A stretch of 17,626 nucleotides of DNA from Pseudomonadota bacterium (GTDB lineage: Bacteria > Desulfobacterota > Desulfobaccia > Desulfobaccales > 0-14-0-80-60-11), in the NCBI GenBank assembly GCA_018897875.1, contig JAHIKF010000417.1, positions 1 through 17,626 of the forward strand, read 5' to 3'. A program made the position numbers and the translations under genes. Position 1 is the stretch's first letter, and each line of letters starts with the position of its first letter. A model generated the notes under the pieces. The model saw nothing but the letters and a program-made list of their open reading frames with translations. It had not been told where the DNA came from and did not search any database. Shown piece by piece: positions 1-5,718 of this stretch.

Positions 1-338
1 TATGCCATTCATGGTTCAACAGGTTTCGTAAGCTTTTGGTTCGCTTTGAGAAAACCGATTCCAGTTATGTCGCCTTGCATCATTTGGCAGCAGCCATTAT
101 CTGCTGGCGAAAAATTGGTATTATTTACGGATAAGCTCTAAATATGCAACCGGATTGGCAGCCAATTACTTGGCCCTTTAATCTATTCGCCCCAGTGCGC
201 CTCCAAAATTAGGGAGAATGGCAGAGGGACCTCTGCCAGCATTTACAACCAATGTTGATATTTTCTGGTGATGAGATATATTTTAAACATTCGATTTCGA
301 GGCTTCCGTCGATGAGCACCTAGTGGTGATGGGATAAG
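1..338. other. Upstream region without a recognisable gene
   Basis: This stretch is less GC-rich than the gene that follows and shows no convincing coding frame, tRNA or clear promoter. The longest ATG frame near position 143 gives only about 22 residues. It probably holds the end of an upstream intergenic region and the leader of the dehydrogenase-like gene, but I cannot point to a promoter. Confidence 0.4.
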
Positions 339-1553
339 ATGTCTCCAGAACTCAGAGCGCGACTGGATTTGCTGCAACAACTGGCCGGGGGGTTGGCCGC
401 CCGCCGGGAGGAGTTGGTATTGGCGGCGGGTAAGGACATGGGCGCCCCCTGCCGCATCGCCGGGCTGGAAGTGGACCTGGCCGTGGAGCACCTTCAGACC
501 ATGGCTGTGGAGCTGCCCTATGTGGAGGGCAAATCGTCTTATGGCACTGTGGCGGCCATCTTCCCATATGACGCCGCCCCGGTGGTGCTGGCCCGGGTGG
601 GCGGGGCCGCCATCCTGGGCGGCAACCGCTTTCGTTTCTCCTGTTCCTCCCTGACACCCCGTACCGCCCACCTGTTTGCGGAGATTGTCTCCCCATTCCC
701 AGAGTTTCAGACGGTGGTGGGCCTGGACAACCGCACCTTCGGCCGGCAGTGCGTCGTGGACCCTGAGGTGAGAGTGCTGTTCATTTCCGGCGGCGGCTCG
801 GTGGGAGCCGCCTATGCCAAAGAGGCCGCGGCCTTTGACAAACTCTTCTTCGCCGGGCCCAGCGGCCTGCCGCCCATCCTGCTCTTCCGGGACGCCCCCC
901 CGGAGACCGCGGTGGACTTCCTGGTGCGCTGGGCCTTTGTCAATGGCGGGCAATACTGCACCTCCATCAAACGGGCTTATATCCACAGGGAGATCTTTGA
1001 CGAGGTGCGCCGTTTGATCCTGGCGCGCCTGCCGGAAATCAAGGTGGGGGACCACCGGGATTCTGCCTCCTGGATCGGCCCCATCAAGGCGGAGCGCTCC
1101 CGCAAACTCCTGGACCGGGCCCTGAGAGCTCTGAAGGAACCCCGCTTCCTGACGCCACCCCGACGAGATGGCCAGTGGCAGGGCCCCTTCCTGGTAGAGA
1201 CCCCGGAGCCGCCGGATCTGGAACTCTTCGGACCCCTTCTGACCCTGACACCGGTGGACAGCGACGCCGAGGCTGTGGCCCGGGTCCTGCATAGCCGCTA
1301 TCCCTTCCTGGTGGCCTACTTCGGCACTCCCCCACCTGGCGCCCAGGAGACCCTGCGCGAGACCTTCGGCATGGTCCATGCCAATCGCCATACCTTAGAC
1401 CTGGTCTACGCCAACCGCAATTTTCTCTTCACCCCCCTGCGCCTGCCTTTCGGCGGTAAAGGCGAGAGCGGTTGGATCATCGAGCAGCGCAACGGCCACT
1501 CGGCCAAGAAGGACGGGGCCTTCATCTACAGCGCTGAACTGGTGCGCGCCTAG
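339..1553 (+). CDS. Divergent aldehyde dehydrogenase-family protein
   Basis: The 404-residue product has the outline of the NAD(P)-dependent aldehyde dehydrogenase fold. The segment around residues 69-104 matches the first part of the dinucleotide-binding region, GGGS at 151-154 sits where the FTGS motif usually lies, and NGGQYC at 202-207 places the catalytic cysteine at Cys207. LFGP at 296-299 and PFGGKGESG at 370-378 match late family motifs. It is shorter than the usual 470-500 residues. Two hallmark residues look absent: the ELGG glutamate region reads FAGPSG (171-176), and the lysine of the KPS motif is replaced in RFRFSCSS (97-104). Loss of the general-base glutamate is known in CoA-acylating members, so an acylating or otherwise altered enzyme is possible. 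The substrate cannot be told. It is GC-rich like chromosomal DNA and lies outside the element. ATG at 339 is chosen although the Shine-Dalgarno is weak. The 382-residue minus-strand frame across it is a GC shadow. Confidence 0.8.
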   Translation: MSPELRARLDLLQQLAGGLAARREELVLAAGKDMGAPCRIAGLEVDLAVEHLQTMAVELPYVEGKSSYGTVAAIFPYDAAPVVLARVGGAAILGGNRFRFSCSSLTPRTAHLFAEIVSPFPEFQTVVGLDNRTFGRQCVVDPEVRVLFISGGGSVGAAYAKEAAAFDKLFFAGPSGLPPILLFRDAPPETAVDFLVRWAFVNGGQYCTSIKRAYIHREIFDEVRRLILARLPEIKVGDHRDSASWIGPIKAERSRKLLDRALRALKEPRFLTPPRRDGQWQGPFLVETPEPPDLELFGPLLTLTPVDSDAEAVARVLHSRYPFLVAYFGTPPPGAQETLRETFGMVHANRHTLDLVYANRNFLFTPLRLPFGGKGESGWIIEQRNGHSAKKDGAFIYSAELVRA

Positions 1554-1926
1554 CTTGCCATGTTCGACAGTTATCACCTTCCCCGGAAAAATGCCAGCTA
1601 TCATATCGTTATCTGGCACCGACATCTGTGGGGAGGATAGGACCTCGCCCACCGGGGACACCGGCTCCCTGAAATGCGCCCCCAGACCTCCCCCCGGAAA
1701 GATGAATCTACGGCGCTGAGGGCCACCACAGCCCCGCCACGGCCGGCAAACGGTCACCCCCGAGCGGGAAGTACAGGGGGGCCTGTGAAATGCTTAAATC
1801 GCCCCGTGCCGGCCCCGCCAACCGGCCATATTTTGCTTATAAAGTTTTGGGGCCGGGTCCCATATCCTGGGGCCGTATCCCCTCAACCCAGCCAACCACA
1901 CAGGTCGAAGCGTGTACTTGCGGCAG

Positions 1927-1946
1927 AAAGCGTGTAGCGCTTTTTT
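1927..1946 (+). terminator. Weak intrinsic-terminator-like hairpin
   Basis: AAAGCG pairs with CGCTTT around a TGTAG loop and is followed by more T residues. The stem is only 6 bp and partly A-T, and it lies about 370 bp beyond the dehydrogenase-like stop codon, so its role as that gene's terminator is uncertain. Confidence 0.3.
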
Positions 1947-2063
1947 AAGGGGTATCTGAGTCCAGGTCATAGACGGATTTTTGAGTGAAAAATTTTGGGA
2001 TTTCAAAAGGAAGGGGGGGTACTTCCGATTTTTGGGGAATGATATTTTGGGAAAAATTTGCCT

Positions 2064-2090
2064 ACCCCCCCTTATTATATATGGGGGGGT
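2064..2090. repeat. Poly-C / poly-G inverted repeat
   Basis: A perfect 8-bp inverted repeat: ACCCCCCC (2064-2071) and GGGGGGGT (2083-2090) around an AT-only 11-nt loop. It would form a very stable hairpin. No T tract follows, so it is not a standard terminator. It marks the left edge of the G-biased tract. Confidence 0.7.
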
Positions 2091-2104
2091 GGTCGGCGGC
2101 CTAG

Positions 2105-2760
2105 GGGTTTGCCTTCCAGGGCGTGGACGTTGACAAGGCAGGGCAGGCAGGGGGCGGGCTGGGGGTTGGGCCGGGAGGGAGCAGAGCGCCACGGCTGGGG
2201 CGCTGGGGCAGGCAGGGGGCGGCACCCAGGGCGCTGTGCTGGGGCGGGGGCGCTGGGCAGCAGCAGGGCGCTGGGCGCAGGCAGGGCAAGGGGCAGCAGA
2301 GGCAGCATGACAGGGGCATCCCCCCCCCTACCTACCTATCCTGCCTGCCTATCACATAGACCATGAGCATGGGAAGCATGGCAGGCGCGGGCATGGACTA
2401 CCCTACCGTGCAGGCAGGGCAGCCGGGGGGCTGGGCGGTGGTGCCGGTGGTGGTGGCGCCGGAGCGGTGGTCTGGGTCCGGGGCGACGGCAGGGCAGGCA
2501 GGAGGCATGGCAGGCAGGAGGCATGGCAGGCAGGGCAGCGTCTATCCGGTAGCGCCTCTGCTGGGGCCGGGCCGGGGGGCGGGCGACTGGCCGACCGAGG
2601 TCCGAGGGCAGCGGCCGGCGCCATGCTCGGGACCGGCTGCCCCTACTCTACACCCCTGGGTCTGCGCCTGGGCTTGCTCCCGAGCCCGAGTTCTGCCCCC
2701 CTGGCCCTGGGCCTGGCCGGCGGGGCCACGGGTGCGGGGCTGCGGTTCCTCCATGGCAAG
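2105..2760. other. G-biased, repeat-rich tract (no gene)
   Basis: About 650 bp in which the + strand is dominated by short G runs separated by CA, CT or CG. GGGCGCTGG-like and GGCAGG words recur dozens of times. Every reading frame here is low in complexity and rich in Gly, Arg, Pro or Ala, so the long open frames on both strands reflect composition rather than coding. The spaced G runs could form G-quadruplexes in + strand DNA or RNA. A 16-bp tandem repeat is embedded at 2493-2534. I see no homology to any known element. Confidence 0.6.
2493..2534. repeat. 16-bp tandem repeat, about 2.6 copies
   Basis: The unit GGCAGGCAGGAGGCAT occurs at 2493-2508 and 2509-2524, followed by a partial third copy of 10 bases (2525-2534). 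It is built from the GGCAGG word common in the surrounding tract and probably arose by slippage. Confidence 0.85.
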
Positions 2761-2828
2761 GTTGGCCGGCGAAGTTTAGCAGGTTTCGCAACTTTCGCAG
2801 GGGGTAATCTTCAAAACTGATTTTGTGG

Positions 2829-2861
2829 CCGGGTGAAGTGGTCTTCCCCCGGTTAATTTTT
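2829..2861 (+). terminator. Intrinsic terminator-like hairpin
   Basis: CCGGG (2829-2833) pairs with CCCGG (2848-2852), and GAAG (2835-2838) pairs with CTTC (2843-2846) around a TGGT loop, with one mismatch between the two stem parts. TTAATTTTT follows directly. It would stop + strand transcription coming from the G-rich tract before it reaches the tRNA scar. Confidence 0.55.
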
Positions 2862-2879
2862 GGCCTTGAAAAGGAATCC

Positions 2880-2899
2880 ATGCACAGGAGATGCACAGG
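2880..2899. repeat. 11-bp-period direct repeat beside the tRNA-Ala scar
   Basis: ATGCACAGG occurs at 2880-2888 and 2891-2899, a period of 11 bp. It begins 82 bp to the left of the T-loop of the tRNA-Ala fragment (2962-2968). Tandem direct repeats of about this spacing are typical arm-type binding sites of tyrosine integrases, so I infer an integrase arm site. The repeat is seen; the role is inference. Confidence 0.5.
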
Positions 2900-2945
2900 C
2901 AATAAAAAAGAGGTCAGCGCCACATCGCTAACCCCTTGAAATATT

Positions 2946-2994
2946 TGGTGGAGCTGAGGGGATTTGAACCCCTGACCCCTTGAATGCCATTCAG
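2946..2994 (-). other. Attachment site: 3' fragment of tRNA-Ala(GGC)
   Basis: Read on the minus strand, this is a tRNA from the anticodon arm to the encoded CCA. The anticodon loop is ATGGCAT with anticodon GGC (+ strand 2986-2988), the T arm is AGGGG-TTCAAAT-CCCCT, and CAGCTCCACCA ends at 2946. The 5' acceptor strand and D arm are missing, and the anticodon stem stops matching on its 5' side, where the sequence reads TCTGA instead of the expected CTTGA. This is the expected remnant when an element inserts at the 3' half of a tRNA gene. Its 5' side faces right, so the element should lie to the right and the complete tRNA-Ala gene at its far end, outside the window. The fragment should not be functional. 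Confidence 0.85.
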
Positions 2995-3110
2995 ACCGGG
3001 GCAAATTTGGGAAAGATAGGCACAATCACACTTTGCTGGATTTACTGTCAAAATAGGTGTATAAGCAATATAATGAAACCGGCCCGAGAATACGTCTATC
3101 AAGGGATAAA

Positions 3111-3128
3111 TGGTAAACATTTGGTAAA
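3111..3128. repeat. 11-bp-period direct repeat inside the element end
   Basis: TGGTAAA occurs at 3111-3117 and 3122-3128, a period of 11 bp, about 120 bp inside the element from the tRNA-Ala fragment. This is a candidate integrase arm-type site on the element side. Seven identical bases per copy is modest evidence on its own. Confidence 0.35.
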
Positions 3129-3136
3129 GCGATTCG

Positions 3137-3171
3137 GCCCCGGTAAATATGCCGGGGCTTTTCTTTTTCTA
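3137..3171 (+). terminator. Intrinsic terminator
   Basis: GCCCCGG (3137-3143) pairs perfectly with CCGGGGC (3152-3158) around an 8-nt loop, followed by TTTTCTTTTTCT. It sits directly before the promoter of the toxin-antitoxin operon and would insulate it from transcription entering from the left end of the element. Confidence 0.85.
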
Positions 3172-3200
3172 TTGACAAACCGCCATAAAGCAATTATAAA
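3172..3200 (+). promoter_or_regulatory. Sigma-70-type promoter of the MerR-HicB/HicA operon
   Basis: A perfect -35 hexamer TTGACA (3172-3177), a 17-bp spacer and the -10 hexamer TATAAA (3195-3200). It is followed 36 bp later by ATG at 3237, with the Shine-Dalgarno GGAGGG at 3224-3229. The strong match and lack of other genes in between support it as the operon promoter. The operon's own MerR or HicB part probably represses it. Confidence 0.8.
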
Positions 3201-3236
3201 TCCATTAGTGTATTTATTATACAGGAGGGCAGAGTT

Positions 3237-3878
3237 ATGATGTTCGGCAAAAAGGCCGTTATTGCCTTAACCGGGGTATCGGGGCGGCAAGTGGAGCACT
3301 GGGCCACAACCGCCGTAGTTAGGCCCTCTATACCGGCAGCGGGTAAGGGGACCAGGCGGGGATATTCCTTTAGAGACCTGGTGGCCCTGAGAGTGGCCAA
3401 GAGGCTCAAGGATGAAGGGGTAAGCCTGCAAAAGATCAGGAAGACCCTGACCTATTTGAGAAAGAACTTTCCAGAAGTTAAGGAACCCTTGGCGGAACTC
3501 CGTTTTTTAACTGATGGTGACACAATCTTTGTGGTGGACCGGGACCCGCAAAAGATTTTAGATACCCTCAAAGGCGGCCAGTTTGTCTTTTCCTTGGCCC
3601 TTGGGGAAATCATTGAAGGACTCCAGGGCGAGCTAAGGAAGATAGCCACACCCAAGGAGGAAAGGGTTATGGTGGAAAGTAGAGAATTTACCGTTATCCT
3701 CACCCCGGACCTGGAGGACGGCGGCTTTACGGTGCAATGCAAAGAGGAACCGGCGGCTATCTCTCATGGGGAAACCGAGCAAGAGGCCCTGGACAATATT
3801 ACTGAAGCCTTGGAACTGTGTTTAGAGCATGAGAGGGAGTTGCAGGCCCGTAAAGCCGGGGAAGCCCAAGCAGTATGA
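3237..3878 (+). CDS. MerR-type HTH fused to HicB-like antitoxin
   Basis: The 213-residue protein combines two regulators. Residues 1-80 look like a MerR-family winged helix: LTGVSGRQVEHWATTAVVRP, then GYSFRDLVALRVAKRL and the EGVSLQKIRK segment. Residues 88-138 form a linker region of unknown fold. Residues 149-200 match HicB: FTVILTPDLEDGGFTVQC, then the EALDNITEALELCLE helix. HicB antitoxins normally bind HicA and often carry a C-terminal ribbon-helix-helix or XRE domain; here a MerR domain at the N-terminus seems to provide DNA binding. The gene overlaps hicA by ATGA, so the two are translationally coupled, with the antitoxin first. Canonical hicAB has the toxin first. Start ATG 3237 has GGAGGG 8 bp before it; the adjacent ATG at 3240 is also possible. 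It likely autoregulates the promoter at 3172-3200. Confidence 0.85.
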   Translation: MMFGKKAVIALTGVSGRQVEHWATTAVVRPSIPAAGKGTRRGYSFRDLVALRVAKRLKDEGVSLQKIRKTLTYLRKNFPEVKEPLAELRFLTDGDTIFVVDRDPQKILDTLKGGQFVFSLALGEIIEGLQGELRKIATPKEERVMVESREFTVILTPDLEDGGFTVQCKEEPAAISHGETEQEALDNITEALELCLEHERELQARKAGEAQAV

Positions 3879-4081
3879 GCTACACCGCTAAGCAGCTAAT
3901 CAGGGCGGCCAAGAAGCGTGGTTATCGAATCAAGGAAGGGGGCAAACACACCCTGGTTATTGATCCCATAACCGAGCGGCGCATATCCACCATTCCAAGG
4001 GGGTACATACCGAAAGGCACCTGCAACGCAATCATGAAGCAAATGCGAATGACAGAGGACGAACTAAAGAAATTGATTTAG
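3875..4081 (+). CDS. hicA: HicA-type mRNA interferase toxin
   Basis: A 68-residue protein of normal HicA length. TAKQLIRAAKKRGYRIKEGGKHTLVI includes His25 in the position of the catalytic histidine of the double-stranded-RNA-binding-like HicA fold. The C-terminal part STIPRGYIPKGTCNAIMKQ, then MTEDELKKLI matches the family's end. HicA toxins cleave mRNA and are neutralised by HicB. The usual GSH context reads GKH here, which also occurs in the family as far as I recall. It overlaps the upstream antitoxin by 4 bp, and the module probably stabilises the element or acts in stress or phage response. Confidence 0.85.
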   Translation: MSYTAKQLIRAAKKRGYRIKEGGKHTLVIDPITERRISTIPRGYIPKGTCNAIMKQMRMTEDELKKLI

Positions 4082-4089
4082 TTTTGAAT

Positions 4090-4148
4090 TTGGCCCCCTA
4101 ACCTTTGGCCAGGAACAGGGCGGAAATCTCCACCGTCTTGGGGGCCAA
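4090..4148. promoter_or_regulatory. 9-bp inverted repeat in the leader of the orphan gene
   Basis: TTGGCCCCC (4090-4098) and GGGGGCCAA (4140-4148) are perfectly complementary across a 41-nt loop, which itself carries another TTGGCC (4104-4109). It starts just after the hicA stop and ends 31 bp before ATG 4180. No T tract follows, so it is more likely an RNA fold or operator than a terminator. A role is not shown. Confidence 0.5.
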
Positions 4149-4179
4149 TCACCTTGGAGAGCCGTAAGGAGAAGCGGCC

Positions 4180-5286
4180 ATGGAATCTTGGATAACTACT
4201 GATCATCTACAACGAGAGATTAAGAAATGGGGAAAAAAATGGGAAATTCTTTATAAAGAACGAGCTTCTTCGTTAAATAGAAGATTCTTTATTGTAAGTA
4301 TAATGATTGAAAAACCCCTTTCAACCCTTAGTAAATTACATACTATACATCAAAACTATTTTGAATTGGAATATCAACATAATGAAACTTGGAAAAATCA
4401 TGTTTCTGCTTTTAACATACTGGAACCTAAGCTGGAGGATATACTTAACCTAAAAACTAAATCAGATGGCGAGCTTTTTTTAAAGTTATCATGGTATACC
4501 TTTGTAGTGGGATGGATGAATTTTGCAATTAATAACTCAGACTTGGTTGAAGGAGAGCGGAAATTTTCTGATTTGTACTCGGAAGTATTGAAGAAAATTA
4601 ACACTATTACCTTTCATGGTGATTTATTAAAAACCTTCCCGAATTTTCCACAGGGCATTCGCCTTTCTGCGGCCCAAAGATTATATAAAAAGCCTTTTTC
4701 AGACCCTATTCACTCCCGAAAAAAGAATGCTTTGAACTGTGATATCTACCGGGAATTGAGCTTTCGCGCGGGTAAGAAAAATTTAAGCAAGGAAGAGAAA
4801 AAGAAGTTAAAAAAAGTTTCTATTTTGGGCAGTATATTGCAACTTCCCTTATATCCAGTTCCAGAATATGACGAAAGGCCATTGTGGGATTTGTCGGTAA
4901 TTGAACTGTCAAAAAAACCAGAGATATTGAAGCGGGCAATGGGAAAGCTACATCTAAATGACCTTGTACCTAAGGGTTATCATACCTATTTGGGACATAC
5001 GATAAAAGAATATCCCTATGAAGAAGTGAAAAAACGATCTAATCCAGAGGGAATATCAGGAGAATTAGAATTAGTTGCCACGCCTGCGGGCAAAAAATTG
5101 GTGGATGAATGGGTTCAAAAGGAAATGATCGAGTTTTATTTAGGAGATAAATTAAAATCTCTTAATCTGACTCCAAGAGAGCGTGACATAATTGATGTAC
5201 AGCTTTCAGGAAAGAAACCGACAGGCACGTCCGGTTCTGTTAAGGTAGCCTTATCAAAGCTAAAGGATAAAATTCAAAAAAAATAA
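4180..5286 (+). CDS. Unknown AT-rich cargo protein with C-terminal HTH-like segment
   Basis: I do not recognise this 368-residue protein. It starts at ATG 4180 behind AAGGAG. Its base composition is clearly more AT-rich than every neighbour, with Lys/Ile/Asn-rich codon use, which points to recent transfer. It is mostly charged and looks soluble. Residues 95-120 contain a hydrophobic, aromatic stretch (LFLKLSWYTFVVGWMNFAI) that could be a buried core helix rather than a membrane segment. The end, LNLTPRERDIIDVQLSGKKP and then SVKVALSKLKDKI (about 329-366), resembles a sigma-region-4 or LuxR-like helix-turn-helix. It sits between a toxin-antitoxin operon and the replication gene, a typical slot for accessory cargo such as phage-defence genes. 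That function is only an inference from position and composition. Confidence 0.75.
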   Translation: MESWITTDHLQREIKKWGKKWEILYKERASSLNRRFFIVSIMIEKPLSTLSKLHTIHQNYFELEYQHNETWKNHVSAFNILEPKLEDILNLKTKSDGELFLKLSWYTFVVGWMNFAINNSDLVEGERKFSDLYSEVLKKINTITFHGDLLKTFPNFPQGIRLSAAQRLYKKPFSDPIHSRKKNALNCDIYRELSFRAGKKNLSKEEKKKLKKVSILGSILQLPLYPVPEYDERPLWDLSVIELSKKPEILKRAMGKLHLNDLVPKGYHTYLGHTIKEYPYEEVKKRSNPEGISGELELVATPAGKKLVDEWVQKEMIEFYLGDKLKSLNLTPRERDIIDVQLSGKKPTGTSGSVKVALSKLKDKIQKK

Positions 5287-5341
5287 GAGCGCGGTAACTT
5301 TTTGGCCTTCCTAAAAGGGAAATAGAGTAAGGGGGGGGTAT

Positions 5342-5372
5342 CAACCTCTCCAAAACCCTTTCAGGGAGGTTG
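5342..5372 (+). promoter_or_regulatory. Hairpin sequestering the ribosome-binding site
   Basis: CAACCTCTC (5342-5350) pairs with GGGAGGTTG (5364-5372), 9 bp with one G-T pair, around a 13-nt loop. The right arm contains the Shine-Dalgarno GGGAGG of the gene starting at 5375, so the folded RNA would hide it. This could be translational control or coupling. A run of eight G residues lies just upstream at 5331-5338. Confidence 0.55.
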
Positions 5373-5374
5373 CC

Positions 5375-5581
5375 ATGACTAATTTTATAGCCCTGTACCG
5401 TGGGCAAACCCTCAATGATGCCCGCCTTGTAGCTTTATCTTCAGACCCCGTCTTAATCTCAGACTTCACCACACGATTAATCTCAGAACCGCATCGAGAA
5501 GACGACCCGGCCTTACGGGAGTTGAGTAAGGGCAGGCGGCGCGCTCTGAAGATTGTCCAGGAAGAATCTCAACCACAATAA
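5375..5581 (+). CDS. Small conserved-type element protein, unknown function
   Basis: A 68-residue protein beginning MTNFIALYRGQTLNDARLVA, ending in a basic stretch RELSKGRRRALKIVQEE. I recall short proteins with the same FIALYRG...ARLVA...SDP pattern in integrative elements and phages, next to replication or regulatory genes, but know of no function. The Shine-Dalgarno GGGAGG lies 6 bp before ATG and is covered by the hairpin at 5342-5372. It is followed 137 bp later by the primase-helicase, so co-transcription is likely. Confidence 0.7.
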   Translation: MTNFIALYRGQTLNDARLVALSSDPVLISDFTTRLISEPHREDDPALRELSKGRRRALKIVQEESQPQ

Positions 5582-5596
5582 AACTACAAAACAGAA

Positions 5597-5616
5597 CCCC
5601 CGGGGGCAACCGGGGG
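5597..5616. repeat. GC-only inverted repeat between genes
   Basis: CCCCCGG (5597-5603) pairs with CCGGGGG (5610-5616) around GGGCAA. The stem is very stable but is followed by CGGGGTG, not T residues, so it could be a 3'-end stabiliser or pause site rather than a true terminator. Confidence 0.5.
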
Positions 5617-5686
5617 CGGGGTGCAACTGAGGATTGGACAGATGGTAACACAATTGATTTTTGATTGCAATAGGTCCCTTGCCATT

Positions 5687-5718
5687 GACAGGGCTTTGGT
5701 GGACCTGGAGGCCCTGTC
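5687..5718 (+). promoter_or_regulatory. Inverted repeat abutting the primase start codon
   Basis: GACAGGGC (5687-5694) and GCCCTGTC (5711-5718) are perfectly complementary. The second arm ends exactly at the ATG of the primase-helicase (5719), and the loop holds the Shine-Dalgarno-like GGAG. It could be a translational control hairpin or an operator that lets a protein repress replication-gene expression. Confidence 0.55.

Larger units (their letters stand above)
1554..2104. other. Intergenic region, no gene seen
   Basis: About 550 bp after the dehydrogenase-like gene carry only short frames of low-complexity, Pro/Arg-rich composition, which I read as GC artefacts. It contains a short hairpin at 1927-1946, a nonamer AAGCGTGTA twice (1909-1917 and 1928-1936) and a C7/G7 inverted repeat at 2064-2090. 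Composition drops sharply around 1960-2080, where A/T and poly-G runs alternate. Confidence 0.5.

Noticed and set aside
243..1391. 382-residue minus-strand open frame
   Set aside because: It lies wholly opposite the dehydrogenase-like gene, whose motifs are clear; the frame has no recognisable domain and is a GC-driven shadow.
1794..2779. Several Pro-, Gly- or Arg-rich open frames on both strands
   Set aside because: Low-complexity products caused by the G-biased tract; no frame has a Shine-Dalgarno, balanced composition or a family pattern.
2980..3240. 86-residue frame across the tRNA scar
   Set aside because: It starts at TTG inside the tRNA fragment, crosses a terminator and a consensus promoter and ends at the hicB start; not protein-like.
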